Shown here: positions 1-8,715 of the stretch, one piece after another
Layout of the letters: every line of letters starts with the position of its first letter
Position numbering within the stretch: the stretch's first letter is position 1
NCBI GenBank assembly: GCA_900549995.1
Contig: URQQ01000015.1
Coordinates: 11,189 to 75,188 of the forward strand
Direction: 5' to 3'
Source: an uncultured Lachnospiraceae bacterium
Lineage (GTDB): Bacteria > Bacillota > Clostridia > Lachnospirales > Lachnospiraceae
Length of the DNA: 64,000 nucleotides
The notes under the pieces: model-generated
Databases searched by the model: none
What the model was told of the DNA's origin: nothing
What the model saw: only the letters and a program-made list of their open reading frames with translations
Program-made: the position numbers and the translations under genes

Positions 1-115
1 ATGGCTTTTCCCCGGCAAGAAATACAAGGTCCTCAGACGGCACTGTCAGGAGTGCATCCAGGTTTCTCTCCTTCATCAATTCTGCTACTTTTGTAACTGC
101 ATTCTGATTGATCAT
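1..115 (-). CDS. M24 family (Xaa-Pro peptidase-like) protein, N-terminal fragment
   Basis: Only the first 38 codons are inside the window; the rest lies beyond the left edge. The reading frame opens with an ATG at 113-115 preceded by a strong AGGAGGT site that overlaps the end of the upstream aminotransferase gene. The visible residues (a helix-forming start, then LTVPSEDLVFLAGEKP) resemble the creatinase-type N-terminal domain of Xaa-Pro aminopeptidases and dipeptidases. The catalytic domain is not visible, so the family call is tentative. It is the third gene of a run pepD - aminotransferase - M24 peptidase on the minus strand, with gaps of 32 and 17 bases, which fits a peptide and amino-acid catabolic operon. 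Confidence 0.55.
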   Translation of the reverse strand, partial: MINQNAVTKVAELMKERNLDALLTVPSEDLVFLAGEKP

Positions 116-132
116 CTCACATACCTCCTGCT

Positions 133-1344
133 TTACGCCTGTTGATATCTTCCAAGTGCCTCTGCCATCCTGTGAAGTGCCGCCACGGCTTCTTCATCAC
201 TTCCCAGACATCCATGGATAATACGAAGATGCCCTGCTCCAAGTGTTCCATACGCTTTGCCGTCGTTGACCGCAACGCGTGCCTCTTTCACAAGATACTC
301 CATAATCTCTGTCGAATCCCCAAGCCTGGATACATCAATCCAGCAATAAAATCCCGACTCCGGCATCTGGATTTCCACGCCTTCCACAGCAGAGAATATT
401 TCATACGCCTGTTTTCTCCGGTAATCATATTTCTCCAGATATTTCTTTACATATCCGTCATTTTGAAATGCCGCCATCGCTCCTGCCTGTGCCAATGAGT
501 TGGCAGCACCTAAGACATTTACGGCTGCTCCATACATCACGTCCATGATTTTATCGCAGGCCACAATATAACCGACCCGAAGTCCGCTAAGAGCCATCCC
601 CTTCGAGATGGAAAATACCGTAACTGTCCGCTCCCACATACCCGGAAGCGACGCCGGGGTCACGAACTCGATCTCATCAAGCACCGTCTCCTCGAAGGCC
701 TGATCTACAATGAGCACAAGATCATGGCGGATGATAAATTCCGAGAGCTTCTCAAGTTCTTCTCTTCGGTAAACACGTGTGGTTGGATTATTCGGATGCG
801 TCAAAATGACTGCCTTCGTCCGGTCTGTCACCGCATGTTCAAAAGCATCCATATCAAATGCATATCCCTCTGCCTCGTTCAGAGGCACGGACACCGCCTT
901 CCCTCCCAGAAGTTTCGGATCCATAAAGTTATTCGGATAACTGGGATCAGGAACAAGTGCCTCATCCCCCTGCCCGATAAACAAAGAGACGGCATAGAAC
1001 AGCCCGGAATCCGACCCTGGGGTGATAATGATATTCCGCTTCGGATCTACATCCAGCTGATTTTTCTCTTTCAGTTTTCCCGCAATCATCTCCCGAAGTT
1101 CCGGCGAGCCGCTTGGCATAATATAATGTGCCGGAAATCCCGATTCAATCTCCCGGATCATCGCATCTGCGACGGACTTTGGAAGTGAGGGATCCGGATA
1201 AAAAGGATCTGCCCAGCCCATCAGCGTTACCTTCTCCTCCCCCATCTCGGCAAATCCTTCCCCGACATCTGCCTTCGTCACCTTTGAAAAGAGTCCGCCC
1301 TCGACTCCTTCATAGCGTTTCGAAATTTTTTCTCTGATACTCAT
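133..1344 (-). CDS. PLP-dependent class I/II aminotransferase
   Basis: A 403-residue fold-type I aminotransferase that would transfer an amino group between an amino acid and a 2-oxo acid in the cytoplasm. Visible family residues are NNP at about 185-187, the cofactor aspartate in IVDQAFE (D214), and the Schiff-base lysine in SISKG (K248) followed by GLRVGY, whose arginine contacts the cofactor phosphate. Length is normal. The ATG has AAAAGGAGG about 9 bases upstream. It sits 32 bases after pepD and just before an M24 peptidase, so it probably handles amino acids released from peptides. The exact substrate cannot be read from the sequence; aspartate-type and aromatic-type enzymes are both possible. 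Confidence 0.85.
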   Translation of the reverse strand: MSIREKISKRYEGVEGGLFSKVTKADVGEGFAEMGEEKVTLMGWADPFYPDPSLPKSVADAMIREIESGFPAHYIMPSGSPELREMIAGKLKEKNQLDVDPKRNIIITPGSDSGLFYAVSLFIGQGDEALVPDPSYPNNFMDPKLLGGKAVSVPLNEAEGYAFDMDAFEHAVTDRTKAVILTHPNNPTTRVYRREELEKLSEFIIRHDLVLIVDQAFEETVLDEIEFVTPASLPGMWERTVTVFSISKGMALSGLRVGYIVACDKIMDVMYGAAVNVLGAANSLAQAGAMAAFQNDGYVKKYLEKYDYRRKQAYEIFSAVEGVEIQMPESGFYCWIDVSRLGDSTEIMEYLVKEARVAVNDGKAYGTLGAGHLRIIHGCLGSDEEAVAALHRMAEALGRYQQA

Positions 1345-1376
1345 TTCTTTCTTCCTCCTTTTCTGATCAAGCGTTG

Positions 1377-2819
1377 TTATTTATCTTTTGTTTCCTCCTT
1401 TATCCTTCCAAGCAGCGTGCAAAGATAGTTCCAGACACTTTCGGCAGACTTTACCGAGGCTGTTTCTTTCGGAGTGTGCACATCCTTCATATCTGCCCCA
1501 AGGGAAATGATATCCGCCTCCGGCATCTTGCCTGCCCAGTATCCGCATTCAAGCCCTGCATGAATAGCTTCTATCTTCGCCTCCTGCCCTGTCAGCTCTT
1601 GATATACCTCCATCGCCAGCGTTCTGAGCCTGGAATCTTTCTTATAAGACCATGCCGGGTAATCACTCATGAATTCACACTCAGCCCCGTACATATCCGC
1701 CAGAATCCGGATCTGGTCTCTCACCACATATTTTCGTGACTGTACCGCACTTCTGACGGCACTTAACAGTTCCAGTTTCCCCTCATTTTCTATGAGAGCT
1801 CCCATATTATTGGATGTCTCAACCAATCCCTCCACAGCATAAGAATCATGGAGCACTCCGCACGGCATCAGCATCAGAAGATTGCAAAGCTTTCCTGCCG
1901 CGGTTTGGTCATATACATGGATGACGGATTTCTTATCCCGCTGCACTGTGAATTTCACCTGGTCTGTAAATGCGAGTTCCTGGATCAATTCTTCTTCCAA
2001 AATCCGGATCTTCTCTGACACACGTTCCATCCGTGACTCATCCGCATAGAGAACCACACTGCCCCCGGACGCAATTGCATTCGCCTGTCCCGGAAAATCA
2101 ATCTGCCCATAACGGACATTTTCCTCTTTCAGCCGATACATCAGTCTTCCCAGCATCTGAATCGCATTCCCGCGTTCCAGATGAATCTCCATCCCGGAAT
2201 GCCCTCCGGTCAGTCCTCCAATCTCAATCTTGAATTCTTCATAACTTCCTTCGCACGTCTCCCTCTGGAACGGCAGCTTTATGAGATTTCGGATTCCGCC
2301 TGCACAGCTTGTACAGAAGACCCCCTCTTCTTCCGAATCCAGATTGATAAAATATTTCCCTTCAAGCCCCGACACATCCAGCTTTTGTGCGCCGATCAGC
2401 CCATGTTCCTCGTTGACAGTCATGATCATTTCAAGCGCCGGATGACGGATAACATCTGCCTGATCCATCAGAGCCATCATGCAGGCAAGCGCAATCCCAT
2501 TGTCCGCCCCAAGTGTTGTTCCGTCTGCATACAGACTGTCCCCGTCACGCAGAATCTTGATTCCTTCCTCGTACCGATGGCTTGTTCCTTCCGCTTCCAC
2601 ATAGACCATATCCATGTGCCCCTGCAGAATCACAGTTTCCCCACAGGTACTCCCTTCCGAAGCAGGAATCTTGACAATCAGATTATAGATATCATCCTGA
2701 ACGGCTTCAAATCCCCGCTCTCTGGCAAAGGACGCCAGGTAATCACTGACCCGTTTCTCATCCCCGCTTTTCCTCGGTATCTGTGACAATTCTTCAAAAT
2801 AAGTAATGATGTTTTTCAT
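1377..2819 (-). CDS. pepD: Cytosolic aminoacyl-histidine dipeptidase (M20 family)
   Basis: A 480-residue M20 metallopeptidase of the PepD type, which cleaves a broad range of dipeptides in the cytoplasm. Metal and catalytic residues are visible: H68 and D70 in QGHMDMV, D106 in GADNG, the glutamates of NEEHG near 137-138, and D161 in NLDSEEEG. The segment AIHAGLECG near the C terminus holds the family's last metal histidine and glutamate. The full length matches the family. The ATG follows GGGAGGAAACATAG. It appears to be the first gene of the operon with the aminotransferase and M24 peptidase; about 106 bases separate it from the end of the DMT gene. No convincing promoter was picked out in that gap. 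Confidence 0.92.
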   Translation of the reverse strand: MKNIITYFEELSQIPRKSGDEKRVSDYLASFARERGFEAVQDDIYNLIVKIPASEGSTCGETVILQGHMDMVYVEAEGTSHRYEEGIKILRDGDSLYADGTTLGADNGIALACMMALMDQADVIRHPALEMIMTVNEEHGLIGAQKLDVSGLEGKYFINLDSEEEGVFCTSCAGGIRNLIKLPFQRETCEGSYEEFKIEIGGLTGGHSGMEIHLERGNAIQMLGRLMYRLKEENVRYGQIDFPGQANAIASGGSVVLYADESRMERVSEKIRILEEELIQELAFTDQVKFTVQRDKKSVIHVYDQTAAGKLCNLLMLMPCGVLHDSYAVEGLVETSNNMGALIENEGKLELLSAVRSAVQSRKYVVRDQIRILADMYGAECEFMSDYPAWSYKKDSRLRTLAMEVYQELTGQEAKIEAIHAGLECGYWAGKMPEADIISLGADMKDVHTPKETASVKSAESVWNYLCTLLGRIKEETKDK

Positions 2820-2925
2820 CTATGTTTCCTCCCAATCACTGATCTTTCTTACCTTCGGCGACGGCAGATAAAACAGCCGCGCCCTCTACTCCAATGCTAA
2901 CATATCCGCACACAAAATCCAATGC

Positions 2926-3822
2926 TTAAGACACTCTTATGCCCCTGATCCGCTGATAAATGAGATCTCCAAAATTAAAGATAAACACGCCGGATAAAAT
3001 GACTGCACCTCCGACTACAGTAGCCTTATCCGGCACTTCTCCTGCAATTACAAATCCTAGAATGCTTGTCAGAAATGGTGTGACAAACATATAGTTGCTT
3101 ACCTGGGAAGTCTGCTTCGCCTTCGAAAATGCCTTCGACCACGCCACATAGGCAATGGCACTTGAGAATACACCAAGCACGGCTACATAGAAGATCTGGA
3201 TTCCCGGCGCGTGTGCCACTTCTTTGACTGATCCCGGAAGAAATACCGCCAGCAATACCGTCCCAAAGAAAATGCTAAACGCAGAAGTCTGCAAGGCCGT
3301 ATACGTCTTCGTAAGTTTCCGCTGAATCAGATTATAGACACTCAGGGCCACTGCCGCCGACAACAGCCAGAGAATCCCCTTATTCACAGAAAATATACCA
3401 TTCATCATCGTCAGGACGATCACTCCCGCAAATTCAACTGCAATTGCCGCCCACTGGATCACCCGGAGTTTTTCCTGATATACGAATCTCGCCAGCAAGG
3501 CAGTGATTACCGGAACTGTCGCAATTACAACACTTCCAGTGGAAGCTGTCACTGTCGCTACTCCTTCGTTAAAAGCAATCATATAATAGAAAAATCCAAT
3601 CGCCCCGGCCGCCAGAAACCAGAGAATGTCTGCCTTGCGCGGAAGCTTCATTTTCACAGCTATTGCGACAATCACGAGTGCTGCCGAAGCAAAAAAATAC
3701 CGGAGGAAGCTCAGAGAAAACACGGAAAAATACTGTAATGTCAATCTTGTGAATACAAATGCCAACGCCCAGAACAAAATTGTGATCATTGCATATGGAT
3801 GAAAACTATCTTTAAATTTCAT
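2926..3822 (-). CDS. EamA/DMT family transporter
   Basis: A 298-residue integral membrane protein with about ten hydrophobic segments arranged as two EamA repeats, the usual layout of drug/metabolite exporters of the DMT superfamily. The first repeat starts at residue 10 (MITILFWALAFVFTRLTL) and the second near residue 150 (LWLLSAAVALSVYNLIQR). Members export amino acids, nucleosides or other metabolites; the substrate cannot be predicted. A promoter is visible upstream at 3884-3912, so it is probably transcribed on its own. No hairpin followed by a T-run is obvious in the 106 bases before pepD, so some read-through into the peptidase genes is possible. Confidence 0.85.
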   Translation of the reverse strand: MKFKDSFHPYAMITILFWALAFVFTRLTLQYFSVFSLSFLRYFFASAALVIVAIAVKMKLPRKADILWFLAAGAIGFFYYMIAFNEGVATVTASTGSVVIATVPVITALLARFVYQEKLRVIQWAAIAVEFAGVIVLTMMNGIFSVNKGILWLLSAAVALSVYNLIQRKLTKTYTALQTSAFSIFFGTVLLAVFLPGSVKEVAHAPGIQIFYVAVLGVFSSAIAYVAWSKAFSKAKQTSQVSNYMFVTPFLTSILGFVIAGEVPDKATVVGGAVILSGVFIFNFGDLIYQRIRGIRVS

Positions 3823-3883
3823 ACTGCCACCTTACCTTTTCAATCCTTTATTCAATACCATAAAAATCCCTCTTACTCACTTC

Positions 3884-3912
3884 AGTATACTCATTTTGAC
3901 ATTAGTACGCAA
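3884..3912 (-). promoter_or_regulatory. Putative sigma-A promoter of the DMT transporter gene
   Basis: On the minus strand a -35 TTGCGT (3907-3912) and a -10 TATACT (3884-3889) are separated by exactly 17 bases, about 60 bases ahead of the DMT start codon. The match is by eye; no transcript evidence. Confidence 0.5.
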
Positions 3913-4004
3913 TGAAACTTCAAGAGAATGCATACACTGCCAGAATTTCCTCAAGATTAAGACTGCCGGCGAAATAACTGTAATAAATACAGGACTGGTT
4001 TCTT

Positions 4005-4038
4005 AAAACGCAAAGGAGCATGTCCTCCAACATGCTCC
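4005..4038 (-). terminator. Probable terminator after iadA
   Basis: A perfect 9-base stem (GGAGCATGT / ACATGCTCC, 4015-4038, 6-base loop) lies about 95 bases after the iadA stop. On the minus strand it is followed by an interrupted T-rich tract (TTTGCGTTTT), so termination is likely but not textbook. Confidence 0.5.
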
Positions 4039-4132
4039 ATCATATTCTTAGAAACTAACATCTCTAAAACAAAGTAAAACTGTACACCCTACGGTTATCT
4101 ATTCTGTAAATATTCTCTCCTTACAAAACACC

Positions 4133-5278
4133 TTATGTCTCATAAGTTCCTTTTTTCTTCAGTTCCCCATTCTCCATCATAATCTGCCCCTTTGCGATCA
4201 CCGTATGAATTCCAAGGTCCTTATCAAGAAGAAGAAGGTCTGCATCCGCTCCCTCCGCAACACAGCCTTTCTGCGGATAGATTTCCATTGCGTTTGCTAC
4301 ATTGGAGGTCATGTACGGCAGTGCTTCCTCAAGCCCCATGCCCATCTCCTGAACCATTCTTTTGATTTCTTTATAAGTACTTGCAACACCGGATACCCCA
4401 ATTTCCAGAAGCGTTCCGTCAGGCGCATAATTAGACCAGCTTCCGTGTCCGTCAGAACTGAACGTAATATTTTCAAGGGAAAGCCCGCGTTTTTTCGCCT
4501 CTGCGACACAGTCACCAGGTTTTGGCTGTCCTTTAATGCCGCAGGTCAGATCGATCAATCCGCCTTTGGAAATGAACTCGTATCCTTCTTCCAGAAGGTC
4601 TGTATTTCGGTTCACATGGGTCGGGCGGAAGATCTTCGCCGGAATTGCAGTCTGCTCTATTGCTGCAAACACTGGCTTTAATCCGCTTTCTGCATCACCC
4701 ATATGGAGAATCACGACTCCCGGCTTCCCGCTTAACATTCCTGCGACACGGGTCTTACTTGCAATCCGGATCAGCTCTTCTTCCGATACATTTGGCGCCC
4801 TGTGGTCGGAGATCGCAAGCTTAAGTCCAAGCACTTCATCTATGAATACAATATCCCTGTCAGCCTCTCCTGTGATGGTAGGGCCTGGATGTCCATAGGC
4901 TCCCGTGAACATGTAGGCAGTAACCCCTTCTTCATTCAAAGCCTTCGTCTTCGCATAAAGATTTTCCGCACTCCTCGTCATTCCATCGGTGCCAATCAAC
5001 CCCATCACAGTTGTAATCCCAGCCTGAATCAGTTCGGAGAGCTGGATTTCCGGCGTTCTTGTAAAGAAGCTTCCCTCTCCCCCGCCGCCGGTTACATGGA
5101 CATGGTTATCGATCAGTCCGGGGACAAGACACATTCCTTCCCCGTCAATCACCTGACAGTGTCCCGGCATCTCTGGAAGCGTATCTTTGATCCATTCGAT
5201 CTTGCTGTTACAGACCAGTACATCTTTCCGGCCCTCATATGCCGGAGAATAGACCTCCGCATTTTTTATCATTAACAT
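4133..5278 (-). CDS. iadA: Beta-aspartyl (isoaspartyl) dipeptidase
   Basis: A 381-residue amidohydrolase-fold peptidase that removes isoaspartyl residues, which arise by protein ageing, from dipeptides. The zinc-binding DNHVHVTGGGGEGSF motif (H59, H61) is characteristic of IadA, and the later GAYGHPGPT, ILHMGD, THVNR and FSSDGHG segments match the order expected for the other metal and substrate residues. Length is typical. It follows nhaC by 11 bases on the same strand, so the two are co-transcribed; the pairing suggests uptake or ion coupling linked to peptide breakdown, although that link is inferred. The protein acts in the cytoplasm. A hairpin at 4015-4038 probably ends the transcript. 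Confidence 0.92.
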   Translation of the reverse strand: MLMIKNAEVYSPAYEGRKDVLVCNSKIEWIKDTLPEMPGHCQVIDGEGMCLVPGLIDNHVHVTGGGGEGSFFTRTPEIQLSELIQAGITTVMGLIGTDGMTRSAENLYAKTKALNEEGVTAYMFTGAYGHPGPTITGEADRDIVFIDEVLGLKLAISDHRAPNVSEEELIRIASKTRVAGMLSGKPGVVILHMGDAESGLKPVFAAIEQTAIPAKIFRPTHVNRNTDLLEEGYEFISKGGLIDLTCGIKGQPKPGDCVAEAKKRGLSLENITFSSDGHGSWSNYAPDGTLLEIGVSGVASTYKEIKRMVQEMGMGLEEALPYMTSNVANAMEIYPQKGCVAEGADADLLLLDKDLGIHTVIAKGQIMMENGELKKKGTYET

Positions 5279-5289
5279 ACCTTATACTC

Positions 5290-6717
5290 CTATTCTTTTG
5301 GTTTGATTTTCGCAATTCCAAATCCTGTGACAGCACATACGATCGCCATAACGATACCTGTATAATTCATGATCGCCCATGGAAGATAGGACAGAGTGTC
5401 AACACCCAGCGTTACTGCCATATATGCTCCTGCCGCAGACCACGGTACAAGCGGTACAAGCACCGTTCCTGAATCCTCCAGCGTCCTGGATAAGTTCTTC
5501 GCCGCAAGTCCTTTTTTCTTATAAGCATCTTTGAACAATTCTCCCGGGACCAGGATGGTCAGATAAGAACTTCCTGTCGTAAGTGCAACTGTGAAACATG
5601 CCGCAATTGTAGAGCCAACTAATCCGGCAGTTGATTTTACTTTCTTTAAGAGAAGCTCAAGCACCTTGTCAAGCATTCCTGATACACTGATAATTCCTGC
5701 AAATCCCATCGCACAGAATACAAGAACTGTCGTACCGGTAACCGAATTGACACCTCCACGGTTGATCAGTTTGATTACTTCGGCGGATGCCTCCCCCTTA
5801 AATCCTGTCATTGTCAGGTCAAATCCTGAGATTAAAGCAGTTGTCCCGTCGACAAGAGAGAATCCCTGAACTACGATTCCAAGTACAACACACAAAAAGC
5901 TGGAAATTACCATGGTAGGAATCGTCGGCCATTTCAAAAATGATCCTGCAATTACAAGGACAAACGGCAGTAAAATGATCGGATTGAATGTGAACATGGA
6001 ATGAAGCTGATCCATCATGATTTCCACACTCTCAGGCCTTACTAAAGAACCTGTTGTCTTAAGTCCTACAACAAAGTATGCAATCAATGCAATAATCGTT
6101 GCCGGAATTGTCGTATAGAGCATATGTGCAATGTGCTCATACAATTCACTTCCAGCTGCCATCGGCGCAAGGTTCGTTGTATCAGACAGCGGCGAAAGCT
6201 TATCCCCAAAGAACGCGCCTGATACTACAGCTCCTGCAGTCGCCGGCAGCGAAACTCCAAGTCCGCCCGCAATTCCCATCATAGCCACACCGATCGTACC
6301 CGCCGCTCCCCATGAAGTACCTGTGACAACAGATAACAGTGCAGATGCAAAAAATGCAGTGACGAGCATAAATTTCGGATTCACAAGCTGTACTCCATAA
6401 TAGATAATCATCGGTACGGCACCACAGAACATCAGTCCGCCGATCAGCAGTCCCACAGACCACAAAATCAATGTTGCAGGCATTGCACTTCCAATCTTCT
6501 CAATGACTGCATCCAGCATCTCTTTCCAGCTAAAACCAAGGTAATACGCCATAACACCTGCCGCAAGCCCTGCCAGAATCATCAGAAATTCTGTCTTTAA
6601 CCCCATATAGCCATATCCGACTGCAAGGATCACAAACATAAATACTATTGGAAATAATGCCTGCGCAGTGGTCGGTTTTCTTTTTACCCGTTCCTTTTTC
6701 TCCTGGTTCTTACTCAT
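5290..6717 (-). CDS. nhaC: NhaC family Na+/H+ antiporter-like transporter
   Basis: A 475-residue polytopic membrane protein with a positively charged N terminus (KNQEKKERVKRKP) followed by about a dozen hydrophobic segments. The conserved NhaC signature region is visible as TGTSWGAAGTIGVAMMGI and GAFFGDKLSPLSDTTNLAP near residues 130-180, and a second copy-like SGTVLVPLVPWSAAGAYM near 415. The family exchanges sodium for protons, but several relatives move organic acids or amino acids. Because it is the first gene of an operon with iadA and lies next to a regulator, an amino-acid or peptide-linked role is plausible. The upstream 300 bases hold a structured repeat rather than another gene. Confidence 0.85.
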   Translation of the reverse strand: MSKNQEKKERVKRKPTTAQALFPIVFMFVILAVGYGYMGLKTEFLMILAGLAAGVMAYYLGFSWKEMLDAVIEKIGSAMPATLILWSVGLLIGGLMFCGAVPMIIYYGVQLVNPKFMLVTAFFASALLSVVTGTSWGAAGTIGVAMMGIAGGLGVSLPATAGAVVSGAFFGDKLSPLSDTTNLAPMAAGSELYEHIAHMLYTTIPATIIALIAYFVVGLKTTGSLVRPESVEIMMDQLHSMFTFNPIILLPFVLVIAGSFLKWPTIPTMVISSFLCVVLGIVVQGFSLVDGTTALISGFDLTMTGFKGEASAEVIKLINRGGVNSVTGTTVLVFCAMGFAGIISVSGMLDKVLELLLKKVKSTAGLVGSTIAACFTVALTTGSSYLTILVPGELFKDAYKKKGLAAKNLSRTLEDSGTVLVPLVPWSAAGAYMAVTLGVDTLSYLPWAIMNYTGIVMAIVCAVTGFGIAKIKPKE

Positions 6718-7026
6718 TTTTCTTCCTCCTCGCGTTTAATATATCTAGATTATAAAGAAAAATGAAATGCTATAAAATATCTTTAACTTGTCCAAAAGTA
6801 AAAATGTACAATTATTTCTCCGCACTCCCGCATATTATATACAATTTTACATGCTATAGCCTTTTATTCCCTGATGCCTGCGGATTTCTCCGCACTTCGT
6901 GCTCACGAAATCCTAAAAACATTCGAAATCCGCCCTAATCGGGCTACTTTCTCATGTTTTGCGGGTCCCAAACTCATCCAATTGCATGCAGCATGCATTG
7001 GATGACCTTTTGACCCTGGCATCATC
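6718..7026. other. 309-base gene-free stretch upstream of nhaC
   Basis: About half is the nested inverted repeat at 6873-7023. The remaining AT-rich part (6718-6872) presumably carries the nhaC-iadA promoter, but no clear -35/-10 pair with good spacing was identified by eye. Confidence 0.5.
6873..7023. repeat. Nested inverted-repeat element, 151 bp
   Basis: The ends are TGATGCC and its complement GGCATCA. Inside are a stem GCGGATTTC (6880-6888) / GAAATCCGC (6925-6933), the small hairpin GCAC-TTC-GTGC, and a long near-perfect palindrome at 6974-7005 (TCATCCAAT, GCATGC, GCATGC, ATTGGATGA) that is itself bracketed by GGGTC / GACCC. It carries no open frame. The layout is like a small non-autonomous element or REP-like sequence; no transposase is nearby. 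It ends four bases from the stop codon of the neighbouring regulator gene. Confidence 0.6.
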
Positions 7027-8334
7027 CTATAAATAAAAAATAAGTATCCTGCTTGGGCGCCCTGTCTCTGCCTGCGTCCTCATACCCGAAATACACGCAT
7101 ACCCGCTGCTCATCAGTTTTTCAATCACACGGTCCATATTCCGCACCGAGAATCCGCAGTATTCCGCCAGTTCTTTCGAGGTAAATGTATTCTTCTTGTA
7201 CTTTTCCATCATATTTTTCATTTTCAGAAGATATCTCATGCTGACACCGCTGTCCGCCGAAATCTGTTCCAGTTTCTCTTCTGCGAGAAGTGTCGTGACC
7301 GCCTGGCTTTTCTTCGTCTCAATCGGCCCCGCAATTTTCCCTTCCCCATAGGCAATAAAGATCACACTTCGGTCATACTGCATGGAATACTGCATGGCTG
7401 AAAGTGCATTTTTCTTAGCCTCAAACATGGTTCCTCCATATCCGATTCCTACTGCGATCCGGCAGAAAATCTTGTTCTTCAGCTGTTCCAGAAACAAAAG
7501 ATTCGTATAATGTTTCGTAACCTCTACCAGCACCTTCTTCGTTGTAAAAAGATACACATTCCGATTGCTCCCCTCCACAACGGCAGCCTCAATCTGCTGT
7601 GCAAACAGATAAACCTGCTCCATAACTTTCATCCGGTCAACGAGATACTGATATTCTGAATTGGTCAGCCTTCCCGGAGACTCTTCTTCCGGCATCTGAA
7701 GGCAGAGCACCGCAATGTCTTTCGGCGTATTATGGACATCCAGATATCTCTGTTCCAGGCGGCGCACGGCCTGGCGGACTGTCTCGTAAGTGCGCTCACT
7801 TTTAATACAGGGAATTCCATCTTTCCAGAGTAATCTCGCAACTTCATTATGCGTTGTCACACAGACATCTGCCCGTTTTTCCATATATGCATTTTTATGA
7901 AAATGATAGATCATATGGTTGCTCTGATAGTCATCATAGGCCTCTTTCATCCCTATGATATCTTCCACATCTTTAAAAATCCCCACTTCACGCAGCGCCT
8001 CCTGGACCGTCTTCCTCGAATACGTATCAAAGCTCACCCTCTGAATGTCATATCCCATCATACTGACCTTTAAAAGCACCGACATGACTTCCCCTTCATA
8101 CCGCGGCAAAATCTCATACAAAGTATCCGAATCCAGATAGTCCTTGGCAATATAATAGGAGATCAGCCCTGAAAACAAAAGGCCCCCATACTGTTTCTGT
8201 CTGCTCTTGACAATCTCTGCCACATCCTCATATTCCTCATACAAAAGAAATTCAAACTGAATTGAATCAAATTCCGGTATCAACTGTTCCATTTTCGGCA
8301 CAAATGTTTTCGGACATATCACTGCTGTCTTCAT
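7027..8334 (-). CDS. Probable transcriptional regulator with GGDEF-like and C-terminal HTH regions
   Basis: A 435-residue protein I do not recognise by name. The first 180 residues are predicted alpha/beta and look like a ligand-sensing domain. Around residues 310-335 the stretch RIAVGIGYGGTMFEAKKNAL resembles the degenerate GGDEF-like domain found in CdaR/PucR-type regulators rather than an active cyclase. The C terminus (about 370-435) has a helix-turn-helix-like FTSKELAEYCGFSVRNMDR followed by a wing-like hairpin ending in RPSRILIFYL. The ATG has AGGAGGTGAAAGGGTT upstream. It lies directly upstream of nhaC-iadA on the same strand, 309 bases away, and probably controls them. Function is inferred from architecture and position. 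Confidence 0.55.
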   Translation of the reverse strand: MKTAVICPKTFVPKMEQLIPEFDSIQFEFLLYEEYEDVAEIVKSRQKQYGGLLFSGLISYYIAKDYLDSDTLYEILPRYEGEVMSVLLKVSMMGYDIQRVSFDTYSRKTVQEALREVGIFKDVEDIIGMKEAYDDYQSNHMIYHFHKNAYMEKRADVCVTTHNEVARLLWKDGIPCIKSERTYETVRQAVRRLEQRYLDVHNTPKDIAVLCLQMPEEESPGRLTNSEYQYLVDRMKVMEQVYLFAQQIEAAVVEGSNRNVYLFTTKKVLVEVTKHYTNLLFLEQLKNKIFCRIAVGIGYGGTMFEAKKNALSAMQYSMQYDRSVIFIAYGEGKIAGPIETKKSQAVTTLLAEEKLEQISADSGVSMRYLLKMKNMMEKYKKNTFTSKELAEYCGFSVRNMDRVIEKLMSSGYACISGMRTQAETGRPSRILIFYL

Positions 8335-8715
8335 AACCCTTTCACCTCCTGCTCTCTATTCTTTATATTCTACCAAAATAAAGAGCAGTTGAACAGATAA
8401 CAAAAATGCTTGTCATTCTCCTTCGGAGGCGATATAATAAAGCTCATCTATGAAAGGATTCCCTTTTATATTATCTGAAGCTGGCTGAATCTGCCGCACA
8501 TTTCAGAAACGATACAAAGAATCATCACAGGATTCTTATATCTGTATCGAGCATCCACAAAACTACAGGTAAATATTTCCAGACAGAATATAAAACTGCT
8601 TTTTCGATTGAGAAGACTCTGCTGACGGGATATAATATATTATATAGGACACCCTTCTGCCTGATTTTTCTGAGGTTTCATATGTTCTGTCCGGAACCAC
8701 AAAGGAGGACAACAT
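8335..8715. other. 381-base gene-free stretch
   Basis: This divergent region holds a bulged hairpin at 8510-8549 (CGATACAAAGAATC paired with GATTCTT-ATATC-TGTATCG) not followed by a T-run, and the promoter of the Rpn gene at 8608-8636. No protein-coding frame with a ribosome site was found. Confidence 0.5.
8608..8636 (+). promoter_or_regulatory. Putative promoter of the Rpn nuclease gene
   Basis: A -35 TTGAGA (8608-8613), a 17-base spacer and a perfect -10 TATAAT (8631-8636) lie about 80 bases ahead of the start codon. Confidence 0.6.

Larger units (their letters stand above)
3823..4132. other. 310-base gene-free stretch
   Basis: This gap holds the promoter of the DMT gene (3884-3912) and a perfect hairpin that probably ends the nhaC-iadA transcript (4015-4038). 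Nothing else gene-like was seen on either strand. Confidence 0.6.

Noticed and set aside
8510..8549. Bulged hairpin as a terminator or riboswitch
   Set aside because: No T-run follows and no riboswitch signature was recognised; listed only as part of the gene-free stretch.
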